A stretch of DNA of 8,420 nucleotides, taken from assembly GCA_966210725.1 (NCBI GenBank), contig CBIHLN010000100.1:1-8420 (forward strand), given 5' to 3'. Source of the stretch: Lysobacter_C sp966210725. Lineage in GTDB: Bacteria; Pseudomonadota; Gammaproteobacteria; Xanthomonadales; Xanthomonadaceae. The notes below the pieces were generated by a model that saw only the letters and a list, made by a program, of their open reading frames with translations, ran no database searches and was not told the origin of the DNA. How positions within the stretch are numbered: the first letter of the stretch is position 1; the number at the start of each line of letters is the position of its first letter. Positions 1 to 5,660 of the stretch are shown here, one piece after another. The position numbers were made by a program, and so were the translations under genes.

Positions 1-506
1 GCGCGGCCTTCGTGCGTGCGGGCGCGCTGGTGTTCGGCGGCGGCCACGTGGTGCTGCCGCTGCTGAAAGCGTCCGTGGTCGCACCCGGCTGGCTGGACGC
101 GGACACCTTCCTGGCCGGCTACGGCGCGGCGCAGGCGGTGCCGGGGCCGATGTTCACGCTGTCGGGGTACCTGGGCGCGCAGCTCGGTGGACCCGCCGGG
201 GCGCTGGCCGCACTGGCCGGCATCTTCCTGCCCGGCTTCCTGCTGCTGTGGGCGGTGCTGCCGTGGTGGGACCGCGTGGCGACGATGCCACGCGCGCGCC
301 GCACAGTCGCGGGCGTCAACGCGGCGGTGGTCGGGCTGCTGGCCGCGGCACTGGTCGACCCGCTGTGGATGCAGGGCGTCGGCGACTGGCGTGACGCGGT
401 GATCGCGGCGGTGGGCTTCGCGATCCTGCTGGCCGGACGCGCGCCGCTGTGGACGGTGGCGTGGTGCGTGCTGGCCAGCGTCGGGTTGGAACTGGCGGTC
501 GCCTGA
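1..506 (+). CDS. chrA: Chromate transporter, C-terminal part (partial at left edge)
   Basis: This is the 3' part of a CHR-family inner-membrane transporter, a family known for chromate efflux. The frame is already open at base 3 (reading A-A-F before the GTG at 12), so the true start lies outside the window and the GTG is probably an internal valine. About 167 residues are visible. The CHR signatures are clear: RAGALVFGGGHVVLPLL near the start, then AAQAVPGPMFTLSGYLGAQLGG about 40 residues later. Hydrophobic stretches follow (LAALAGIFLPGFLLLWAVLP, VAGVNAAVVGLLAAALV, AVIAAVGFAILLAG, LWTVAWCVLASVGLELAVA), giving roughly five membrane segments. These features fit the second CHR domain of a long two-domain ChrA or a stand-alone short CHR protein; the missing 5' end decides which. 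The family call is firm. Chromate as the actual substrate is inferred from the family. No plausible rho-independent terminator was found directly after the stop. Confidence 0.88.
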   Translation, partial: AAFVRAGALVFGGGHVVLPLLKASVVAPGWLDADTFLAGYGAAQAVPGPMFTLSGYLGAQLGGPAGALAALAGIFLPGFLLLWAVLPWWDRVATMPRARRTVAGVNAAVVGLLAAALVDPLWMQGVGDWRDAVIAAVGFAILLAGRAPLWTVAWCVLASVGLELAVA

Positions 507-556
507 CGCGGAGCGCGGGCGGTGGCCCGGGCGGGAGCGTCTCGACTTTCCAGCCC

Positions 557-695
557 TCATTCCCGCGAAGGCGGACTCGCGCTTCACTTTTGCGGCGCCG
601 AACATCCATGGACGTCGAGCAGTGTGGTGCTGGCGATGGCACCCGTGGATGCGTGCCGAGGTCAGGATGGATCCTGGCATCCGCCGGGATGACGG
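557..695. repeat. Degenerate inverted pair of REP-like elements
   Basis: The gene-free stretch between chrA and egtD (507-761) holds two related palindromic units in opposite orientation. The left unit (557-574) reads TCATTCCCGCGAAGGCGG. The right unit (665-695) contains GGATCCTGGC and GCCGGGATGACGG; its core folds as an 8-bp stem (671-678 with 683-690, one G-T type mismatch) around a 4-nt loop. The reverse complement of the left unit (CCGCCTTCGCGGGAATGA) resembles the right unit (GCATCCGCCGGGATGA). This style of extragenic palindrome is common in GC-rich proteobacterial intergenic regions. It may also end or stabilise the convergent chrA and egtD transcripts. No open frame in this stretch looks coding. 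Family membership is inferred from memory of such repeats. Confidence 0.55.
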
Positions 696-761
696 CAGGG
701 TGGCCGGGCTTTCTTTTCAGCCAGGCAGGCCTGCGCCGTGTCCGCAGTATCCGGCCTCGCG

Positions 762-1739
762 CTAGACCGGCTGCAGGAGCCGCAGCCCGAACCAGTCGTC
801 GCCGTCATTCCAGCGGCGCACCACCTTGAGCCCGGCGCGCGCGGCGAGGTCCTCGAAGCGCGCGTCGGTGTACTTGTGGCTGTATTCGACCTGCATCGCC
901 TCGCCCGCCTCGAAATCGAACGTGCGGCCATCCACCGTCACCGTCTGCGCACGCTGCGACACCAGGAAGGTCTCGATGCGGCCACGCTCGCGCGAGTACA
1001 CCGCCAGGTGGCGGAACCCGTCGAGGTCGAAGTCGCTGCCGATCTCGCGGTTCAATCGCGCCAGCAGGTTGAGGGTGAACTCCGCGGTGACGCCGGCGGC
1101 GTCGTTGTACGCCGCCTCCAGCACGCCGGTGTCCTTTTCCAGGTCGATGCCGATCAGCGCTTGGCCGTTGGGCCCCATCGTCTCGCGCATCGAGCGCATC
1201 AGCGCGACGGCCTCGTCGTTGGTGAAGTTGCCCAGGGTGGAGCCGGGGAAGAACACCAGCGTGTGGCCGGGCTCGCGTGCCGGTTCGGGCAGGTCCACGG
1301 GCTGGGTGAAGTCGGCGCACACCGGCAGCATCTCGATGCCGGGGAACGCCTCGGCCAGCCGCTCGGTCGCCGCCAGCACGGTGGTGCGCGAGATCTCGAT
1401 CGGCGTGTACGCGACCGGATCCTGCAGGCCTTCAAGCAGCTGCAACGTCTTGCGCCCGCTGCCGCTGCCGTACTCCACCACGTGCGCATGGGGGCCGACG
1501 GCCCCGGCGATGTCGTTCATCCTTGCGTCCAGCAGCGCGATCTCCACCCGCGTCGGGTAGTACTCGGGCTGGCGGGTGATCGCCTCGAACAGCTGCGAGC
1601 CGCGCGCGTCGTAGAAGTATTTCGACGGCAGCCGCTTGGGCGCGGCCGACAGCCCGGCGAGCGCGTCGCCGGTGATGTCGTCGGGGGTGGGTCGGAGGTC
1701 GGTCAGGGGAGCCATCGTGGCGGTCGTCACAGCGTTCAT
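762..1739 (-). CDS. egtD: L-histidine N-alpha-methyltransferase (ergothioneine biosynthesis)
   Basis: EgtD transfers three methyl groups from S-adenosylmethionine to the amino group of histidine, making hercynine, the first committed step to ergothioneine; it acts in the cytosol. The 325-residue product matches the family's usual length (about 320). Visible motifs: YFYDARGSQLFEAIT (41-55) and PEYYPTR (58-64) in the histidine-binding N-terminal region; the SAM-binding loop VEYGSGSGRKT (88-98); FPGSTLGNF (164-172), whose Asn171 corresponds to the histidine-binding Asn of mycobacterial EgtD; IGIDLEKD (197-204); YNDAAGVTAEF (211-221); and VEYSHKYT (284-291), whose Glu285 and Ser287 match the pair that holds the imidazole. 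The ATG at 1739 overlaps the egtB stop in an ATGA arrangement, so the two genes are translationally coupled in one operon. A second in-frame ATG lies eight codons on. No key residue is missing. The open frame continues upstream without a stop, but that part is antisense shadow. Confidence 0.96.
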   Translation of the reverse strand: MNAVTTATMAPLTDLRPTPDDITGDALAGLSAAPKRLPSKYFYDARGSQLFEAITRQPEYYPTRVEIALLDARMNDIAGAVGPHAHVVEYGSGSGRKTLQLLEGLQDPVAYTPIEISRTTVLAATERLAEAFPGIEMLPVCADFTQPVDLPEPAREPGHTLVFFPGSTLGNFTNDEAVALMRSMRETMGPNGQALIGIDLEKDTGVLEAAYNDAAGVTAEFTLNLLARLNREIGSDFDLDGFRHLAVYSRERGRIETFLVSQRAQTVTVDGRTFDFEAGEAMQVEYSHKYTDARFEDLAARAGLKVVRRWNDGDDWFGLRLLQPV

Positions 1740-3070
1740 CGCGTCCTGTCGCTCAGGTCCCTGGCCAGCCGCAGGCCCGAGAACTGCCAGCGGTCGGGGG
1801 GGTAGAAGAAATTGCGGTAGCTGGCGCGCACATGGCCGGGCGGGGTGGCGCAACTGCCGCCGCGCAGCACCCACTGCCCGCACATGAACTTGCCGTTGTA
1901 TTCGCCCAGCGAGCCGGGCAGCGGGCGGAAGCCCGGGTAGGGCATGTACGCACTGGAGGTCCACTCCCAGACCTCGCCGAACAGCTGGCGCATGCCACCG
2001 CCTGCGGTGGCCCCGCGCGGGTGCAGGCCGCCGGTGTCGTCGGCGAAGTGGCCCTCGACGGCGTGCCCGCTGGCCGCCGCCTCCCACTCGAATTCGGTCG
2101 GCAACCGCGCCCCCGCCCAGCGGGCGTAGGCGTCGGCCTCGAAGTAGCTGATATGGCAGACCGGCGCATGCGGGTCGATCTCGCGCATGCCGCCCAGCGT
2201 GAACTCGCGCTGCAGGTCCTCGTCCCAGTACAGCGGACGCGACCAGCCGTCGCGCTGGATACGCGAGAAGCCCTCGCTCATCCACAGGGCCGCGTTGCGG
2301 TAGCCGCCGTCCTCGATGAAGGCGCGGTACTCGGCGTTGCTGACCGGGCGGCTGGCCAGCGCGTGCGCCGGCACCAGGGCGCGGTGGCGCGGGGATTCGT
2401 TGTCGTAGGCGAAGGCCGACGCCTGCGGCCACGCGGGCGCGCCGGCTTCGACGATGCGTTCGTCGGACTCGATCCAATCCATGGGCGTCTCGCGGCCCGC
2501 TGCCACCGGCAGGTCGTCGCGGTACGCGGGCCTGAGCGGGTTGCACCAGAACGCGTGCTTGATGTCGGTGAGCAGCAGCTCCTGGTGCTGCTGCTCGTGG
2601 TGGGTGCCCAGCAGCAGCACCTGGCGCGCTTGGGTGTCGAGGTCGTCGCGCTGAAGGCGCTCGCGCACGCGTGCGTCGATCGCGTCGCGGTACTCCAGCA
2701 CGTGCGACAGCGTGGGCCGCGTCACCAGCCCCCGGTGCGGGCGCGCGTGCATCGTGCCCACGCTCTGGTAGTAGCTGTTGAACAGGAAGTCGAATTCGGG
2801 ATCGAATGGCGTGTAGCCATCGCGCCCGGCCAGTACGAAGCGCTCGAAGAACCACGTGGTGTGCGCGAGGTGCCACTTGGCGGGGCTGCAGTCGTCCATG
2901 CTCTGGACCTGCGCGTCCTCCGGCGACAGCGGCGCGGCGAGCGCCCGGCTGCGGGCGCGCACGCGCTCGAAGCGCGGCGCGAGCCCGGCGGCATCGTCCA
3001 GCGTGGGACGCCCGGCATCGGTATCGGCGGCGGGGACACGGGCCAGTGCGGGCGCGGACGAGAGCGGCAT
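1736..3070 (-). CDS. egtB: Ergothioneine biosynthesis sulfoxide synthase EgtB, type II-like
   Basis: EgtB is a non-haem iron enzyme that uses oxygen to join hercynine to a sulfur donor through a sulfoxide. The 444-residue protein has an N-terminal DinB-like domain (about 30-180) and a C-terminal formylglycine-generating-enzyme-like domain (about 215-440; motifs RPVSNAEYRAFIEDGGY, RLPTEFEWEAA, GEVWEWTSS, VLRGGSCATP, RASYRNFF). The iron ligands are visible: His70 in KWHLAHTTWFFE, and His158 and His162 in GTHHEQQHQE. The motif FNSYYQSVG (97-105) carries adjacent Tyr100 and Tyr101, as in the Chloracidobacterium-type (type II) enzyme, which uses cysteine rather than gamma-glutamylcysteine. I chose the ATG at 3070 because the frame upstream (open to 3214) runs through the promoter and is low-complexity Arg-rich sequence, and a -10 box lies just 9 nt before this ATG. 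The gene is first in the operon, with egtD overlapping its end by 4 bp. The EgtB call is firm; sulfur-donor choice is inferred. Confidence 0.95.
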   Translation of the reverse strand: MPLSSAPALARVPAADTDAGRPTLDDAAGLAPRFERVRARSRALAAPLSPEDAQVQSMDDCSPAKWHLAHTTWFFERFVLAGRDGYTPFDPEFDFLFNSYYQSVGTMHARPHRGLVTRPTLSHVLEYRDAIDARVRERLQRDDLDTQARQVLLLGTHHEQQHQELLLTDIKHAFWCNPLRPAYRDDLPVAAGRETPMDWIESDERIVEAGAPAWPQASAFAYDNESPRHRALVPAHALASRPVSNAEYRAFIEDGGYRNAALWMSEGFSRIQRDGWSRPLYWDEDLQREFTLGGMREIDPHAPVCHISYFEADAYARWAGARLPTEFEWEAAASGHAVEGHFADDTGGLHPRGATAGGGMRQLFGEVWEWTSSAYMPYPGFRPLPGSLGEYNGKFMCGQWVLRGGSCATPPGHVRASYRNFFYPPDRWQFSGLRLARDLSDRTR

Positions 3071-3079
3071 GACCGGTCG

Positions 3080-3085
3080 AGAATA
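3080..3085 (-). promoter_or_regulatory. Putative -10 box of the egtB-egtD operon
   Basis: On the minus strand the sequence TATTCT lies 9 nt upstream of the egtB ATG (3070). With the usual 6-8 nt between the -10 box and the transcription start, the mRNA would begin about 1-3 nt before the ATG, giving an essentially leaderless transcript. There is no Shine-Dalgarno sequence between box and start, and a palindrome GACCGGTC fills 3071-3078. No good -35 hexamer was seen at 17 bp spacing. Confidence 0.5.
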
Positions 3086-3088
3086 CCG

Positions 3089-3100
3089 GCGCACGTGCGC
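3089..3100. promoter_or_regulatory. 12-bp perfect palindrome in the divergent egt intergenic region (possible operator)
   Basis: GCGCACGTGCGC is a perfect 12-bp palindrome in the 100-bp gap between egtB and the divergent PLP-enzyme gene. It starts 3 bp upstream of the putative egtB -10 box, so it occupies the -35/-10 spacer of that promoter. A bound dimeric regulator would block the operon there. Palindromes of this size arise by chance fairly often in GC-rich DNA, so operator function is only a suggestion. Confidence 0.3.
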
Positions 3101-3157
3101 GCGGTGGTGACGGTTTCGTGATGTGGCGCGCGGCGACGTGGCATCGGCCCCGTCGGC

Positions 3158-3163
3158 TAGAGT
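3158..3163 (+). promoter_or_regulatory. Putative -10 box of the class V PLP-enzyme gene
   Basis: TAGAGT ends 7 nt before the ATG at 3171. A start point at normal distance would fall on or next to the A of the ATG, so this mRNA also looks leaderless. There is no Shine-Dalgarno sequence in the 7 nt between (GCGCGCG). The -35 region at about 3135-3140 (GACGTG) is weak. Confidence 0.45.
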
Positions 3164-3170
3164 GCGCGCG

Positions 3171-4313
3171 ATGAGCGTTTCCGACCGCCTGCTTTTCGAC
3201 GTGCCTGCGGGCACGGTCTACCTCGATACCGCGGCGCAGGGCCCGCGCCTGCGCACCGTGCTGACCGCCGGCCATGCCGCGATCGACGCGTCGACTGCAC
3301 CGTGGCGGCTCGGCACCGCGCCATGGCGCGCGGCCATCGAACGCGTGCGCCACCTCGCCGCCGGCTGCCTGGACGGCGATCCCGACGGTGTCGCGCTGGT
3401 GCCCTCGGCCGCCTACGGGCTGGCGGTCGCCGCACGCAACACCCCGCTGGCGCGCGGGGAGGCGGTCGCCGTGCTCGACGGCCAGTTCCCCTCCAACCTG
3501 CTGTGCTGGCAGCAGCGCTGCGCCGAGACGGGGGCGGGCCTGCACGCGATCGCACGCGGCGGCGGCGACTGGACCGGCGCCGTGCTGGATACCCTGGACC
3601 GCGTGCGCCGCCTGCGTGTGCTGACGCTGCCGCACGCGTACTGGCACGACGGGGCGTGGCTGGACCTGGACGCGATCAGCGCACGCTGCCACGACCGCGG
3701 CGTGTCGCTGGTGCTCGACCTCAGCCAGAGCCTGGGCGCACTGGCGGTGGCGCTGGCGCGCTGGCGGCCGGATTTCGTGGTGTCGGTCGGCCACAAGTGG
3801 ATGCTCGGCCCGACCGGACTGGCCTACCTGTGGGCGGCGCCGCACTGGCGCGTGCACGGCGTGTCGATCGAGCAGCACTGGACGGCGCGGGCCGTGGACG
3901 ACTGGCGCTTCCCGGCCGATAGCGCCGCGCCATGGCGGGACGGTGCACGGCGCTTCGATGCCGGCGGCATCACCGACCCGCTTCGGCTGTCGATGGCCGA
4001 AGCCGCGCTCGGGCAGTTGCACGGCTGGGGCGTGGCGTCGTTGCCGGAACGCTTGGGCGCGCGCACCGCAGCGCTGGTCGCCACGCTGCGCGATGCGGGA
4101 CTGGAGGCGTGCGTGGCGGACGGCCACGCGCCGCACTTCACCGGCGTGCGCGTGCCCGCGGAGCGGATGGAGGCGGTCGGCGCGGCGCTGGACGCGGCGG
4201 GCATCGTCTGCACGCGACGGCACGGCCTGCTGCGCGTCGCACCGCACCTGCACGTGGACGAGGCCGACATGACACGCGTGGCGGAGACGATCGCGGCGGC
4301 GATGCGCGGTTGA
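3171..4313 (+). CDS. Class V aminotransferase-fold PLP enzyme, candidate hercynylcysteine sulfoxide lyase (EgtE role)
   Basis: This 380-residue protein is a fold-type I, class V PLP enzyme of the cysteine desulfurase / isopenicillin-N-epimerase-like group. Visible signatures: VYLDTAAQGP (17-25) at the N-terminus; LVPSAAYGL (77-84) for the cofactor phosphate; LDGQFPSNLLCWQQ (102-115); VLDLSQSLGAL (181-191), where Asp183 should pair with the pyridine nitrogen and Gln186 with the ring oxygen; SVGHKWMLGPTGLAYL (205-220), with Lys209 as the Schiff-base lysine; RRFDAGG (260-266); and LLRVAPHLHVDEADM (353-367), whose Arg355 should hold the substrate carboxylate. The ATG at 3171 is preferred over an in-frame GTG at 3123 because it directly follows a -10 box. 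Transcription is divergent from egtB-egtD across a 100-bp gap. In mycobacteria the related EgtE does the last step, cleaving hercynylcysteine sulfoxide to ergothioneine, pyruvate and ammonia. The fold is certain; the lyase role is inferred from family plus position. A kynureninase- or desulfurase-like activity is the alternative. Confidence 0.8.
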   Translation: MSVSDRLLFDVPAGTVYLDTAAQGPRLRTVLTAGHAAIDASTAPWRLGTAPWRAAIERVRHLAAGCLDGDPDGVALVPSAAYGLAVAARNTPLARGEAVAVLDGQFPSNLLCWQQRCAETGAGLHAIARGGGDWTGAVLDTLDRVRRLRVLTLPHAYWHDGAWLDLDAISARCHDRGVSLVLDLSQSLGALAVALARWRPDFVVSVGHKWMLGPTGLAYLWAAPHWRVHGVSIEQHWTARAVDDWRFPADSAAPWRDGARRFDAGGITDPLRLSMAEAALGQLHGWGVASLPERLGARTAALVATLRDAGLEACVADGHAPHFTGVRVPAERMEAVGAALDAAGIVCTRRHGLLRVAPHLHVDEADMTRVAETIAAAMRG

Positions 4314-4330
4314 TCGTCAAGCGGCCGGGA

Positions 4331-4364
4331 AGGAGCGGCGCGGCTCGCGACTTACGTCGCTCCT
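4331..4364. repeat. REP-type palindromic element (GTAGGAGCGACGTAAGTCGC family)
   Basis: The 95-bp gap between the convergent PLP-enzyme gene and folE contains, on the minus strand, TGTAGGAGCGACGTAAGTCG, which I recognise as the core of a repetitive extragenic palindrome widespread in Xanthomonadaceae and Pseudomonas. The inner hairpin is GCGAC (4347-4351), TTAC, GTCGC (4356-4360). An outer arm AGGAGCGGCG (4331-4340) pairs with CGTCGCTCCT (4355-4364) in 9 of 10 positions, so two alternative folds compete. It may act as a transcript end for both flanking convergent genes. No gene is present in the gap. Confidence 0.65.
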
Positions 4365-4408
4365 ACAAAGACCAGGGAAGCGGTTCTCCGCGTTGACCGG
4401 CCCTGTCG

Positions 4409-4999
4409 TCAGCGCCCGATGCCGACGTCGATGAAGCGGAGGAACTCCGCGCGCGTGCGCGCATCGTCGCGGAAGGTGCCGAGCATCTTGGAGGTGATCA
4501 TGCTGACGCCGCGCTTGTGCACGCCGCGGGTGGTCATGCACTCGTGCGCGCCTTCGATCACCACGCCCACGCCGCGCGGTTGCAGCACGTCCTGGATCAC
4601 CTGGGCGATCTGCGCGGTCATCTTCTCCTGCACCTGCAGGCGGCGGGCGTAGGTTTCGACCACGCGCGCCAGCTTGCTGATGCCCACCACCTTGCCCGAG
4701 GGCAGGTAGCCGACGTGCGCCTTGCCGATGATCGGCGCCATGTGGTGCTCGCAGTGGCTTTCGAACTCGATGTCGCGCAGGACGATCAGCTCGTCGTAGC
4801 CCTCGACCTCCTCGAACGTCCGCTTGAGGTAGTCGGCCGGGTCGTCGCCGTAGCCGCTGAACCAGTCCTGGTAGGCCTTGGCCACGCGCTTGGGCGTGTC
4901 GACCAGACCCTCGCGCGACGGGTCGTCGCCGGCCCAGCTCAGCAGCGTGCGGACGGCGGCTTCGGCTTCTTCACGGGTGGGCTTGGAACGCTCGGCCAT
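4409..4999 (-). CDS. folE: GTP cyclohydrolase I
   Basis: FolE converts GTP to 7,8-dihydroneopterin triphosphate, the entry step to tetrahydrofolate and related pterins; it is a cytosolic zinc-dependent toroidal decamer. The 196-residue product has the usual length for the short bacterial type IA form. The zinc ligands are visible: Cys83 and His86 in FESHCEHHMAPIIGKAHVGY (79-98) and Cys154 in GAHECMTTRGVHK (150-162). His85 and His152 match the catalytic histidines of the E. coli enzyme. SGKVVGISKLARVVETYARR (101-120) is the highly conserved family core, and KRGVSMITSKMLG (162-174) carries the C-terminal signature. The ATG at 4999 fits the family's N-terminus (DPSREGLVDTPKRVAKAY begins at 26). 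No clear Shine-Dalgarno sequence precedes it. It is a single gene: the upstream neighbour is closed off by a terminator, and the downstream neighbour is convergent. Confidence 0.97.
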   Translation of the reverse strand: MAERSKPTREEAEAAVRTLLSWAGDDPSREGLVDTPKRVAKAYQDWFSGYGDDPADYLKRTFEEVEGYDELIVLRDIEFESHCEHHMAPIIGKAHVGYLPSGKVVGISKLARVVETYARRLQVQEKMTAQIAQVIQDVLQPRGVGVVIEGAHECMTTRGVHKRGVSMITSKMLGTFRDDARTRAEFLRFIDVGIGR

Positions 5000-5029
5000 G
5001 GCGGGGTCGCGGTGGTCTTGGGGGTGAGC

Positions 5030-5035
5030 ATCCTA
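5030..5035 (-). promoter_or_regulatory. Putative -10 box of folE
   Basis: TAGGAT on the minus strand lies 30 nt upstream of the folE ATG, predicting a 5' leader of about 24 nt. The leader (CTCACCCCCAAGACC and onward) has no recognisable Shine-Dalgarno sequence. The -35 region is weak. The promoter lies between the hairpin terminator at 5078-5108 and folE, so folE probably has its own transcription unit. Confidence 0.35.
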
Positions 5036-5077
5036 CTCCAGGCGTCCGTCCCGCCAGCCGCTGTGCGGCGCCCAAAA

Positions 5078-5108
5078 GAAAACGGAGCCGGCAAGCGGCT
5101 CCGTTTTC
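5078..5108 (-). terminator. Rho-independent terminator of the glycine-zipper gene
   Basis: A perfect 13-bp stem (GAAAACGGAGCCG at 5078-5090 with CGGCTCCGTTTTC at 5096-5108) encloses a 5-nt loop. On the minus strand the stem ends in TTTTC and is followed by TTTT, giving a TTTTCTTTT tract, so it should stop transcripts of the gene ending at 5154, 45 nt upstream. The arms are symmetrical enough to work weakly on the plus strand too, but no plus-strand gene needs it. It insulates folE from the upstream gene. Confidence 0.88.
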
Positions 5109-5153
5109 CCGATGTCGCGCCCCGGAGAGAGGGGGGCCGGCAACGCGCCTGGC

Positions 5154-5615
5154 TCAGCGACCGTCGCGGTCGAAGTCGCCCGGCATGCGACGCTCGATGT
5201 GGTGCCAGCCGTCGCGCACGGCCTGCTTGGCCTCGTTCCACTCCAGGTTCGACTTGGCGCGGGTCTTGTCCCAGTTGCGCTCCAGGTCGGTCTCGACATC
5301 CTCGAAGCGCTGGCCGCGGTACTGGCCGTAGGTGTCGTAGCCGTACTGGTACGCCGGCTCGTAATCGTTCCACTCGCGGCCCGCGGTGTAGTACGGGGTG
5401 TTCTTGTATTCGGTCTTGAAGTGGTCGTGGTACTCGGTGGGGTTCACGGCTTCGGCGATCGAGTCGCCGGCCTTCGCACCGACCACGCCGCCGACGACCG
5501 CGCCGACCACGCTGCCCACCGGGCCACCGGCGGAACCGACGGCCGCACCCGTGACCGCGCCGGCAACCGCGCCGGTACCCGAACCGATGTTGTGGTCTTT
5601 CTTGACGTCGCTCAT
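5154..5615 (-). CDS. Small glycine-zipper protein with Tyr/Trp-rich C-terminal region, function unknown
   Basis: The 153-residue protein has a short charged head (MSDVKKDHN) and then a Gly/Ala/Val glycine-zipper segment (about 11-50, e.g. GAVAGAVTGAAVGSAGG and VVGAVVGGVVGAKAGDSIAE), which in related proteins packs helices in a membrane. There is no signal peptide. The remaining part is hydrophilic: YHDHFKTEYKNTPYYTAGRE, then WNDYEPAYQYGYDTYGQYRG (82-101), then a predicted helix 104-143 with Trp115, Trp126 and Trp137 spaced exactly 11 residues apart. The DYxPAYxYG motif occurs in many uncharacterised stress-associated proteins; I cannot name a function. The ATG at 5615 is chosen because AGGAG lies 6 nt before it; the frame is open upstream to 5732 but that part reads through a hairpin and the likely promoter. 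The gene is monocistronic, ending at a strong terminator. A role in envelope or desiccation stress is a guess. Confidence 0.85.
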   Translation of the reverse strand: MSDVKKDHNIGSGTGAVAGAVTGAAVGSAGGPVGSVVGAVVGGVVGAKAGDSIAEAVNPTEYHDHFKTEYKNTPYYTAGREWNDYEPAYQYGYDTYGQYRGQRFEDVETDLERNWDKTRAKSNLEWNEAKQAVRDGWHHIERRMPGDFDRDGR

Positions 5616-5621
5616 TTCGTG

Positions 5622-5626
5622 CTCCT
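5622..5626 (-). promoter_or_regulatory. Ribosome binding site fixing the start of the glycine-zipper gene
   Basis: AGGAG on the minus strand, followed by CACGAA and the ATG at 5615 (6-nt gap). It is the clearest Shine-Dalgarno sequence in the window; several neighbouring genes have none. It decides for the 153-residue protein over the longer frame beginning near 5732. Confidence 0.8.
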
Positions 5627-5638
5627 GATGTTCTGTGG

Positions 5639-5660
5639 GGGCCGCGCCGTTGTGCGGCCC
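5639..5660 (-). promoter_or_regulatory. Leader hairpin upstream of the glycine-zipper gene
   Basis: GGGCCGC (5639-5645) and GCGGCCC (5654-5660) form a perfect 7-bp stem around an 8-nt loop. On the minus strand it lies between a possible -10 box TAGCTT (5676-5671) and the AGGAG site, so it would stand near the 5' end of a leader of roughly 50 nt. It could protect the mRNA end or bind a regulator. The -10 call is weak. Confidence 0.4.

Noticed and set aside
1832..3121. 429-codon plus-strand open frame opposite egtB, and a similar one at 738-1805 opposite egtD
   Set aside because: Low-complexity Val/Arg/Gly-rich translation without recognisable motifs, lying opposite genes with complete catalytic residues. 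Both are shadows.
3071..3214. Longer egtB starting near 3214 and longer PLP-enzyme gene starting at GTG 3123
   Set aside because: These extensions would overlap each other, run across the divergent promoters and add Arg/Ser-rich sequence not typical of either family; the -10 boxes point to 3070 and 3171.
762..4253. One very long minus-strand open frame (1163 codons) running from within the PLP-enzyme gene through egtB into egtD
   Set aside because: Only the last 325 codons (from 1739) are EgtD. The upstream part is Arg/Ala/Pro-rich, out of frame with the real egtB and antisense to the PLP enzyme; it is a stop-poor shadow of GC-rich coding DNA.
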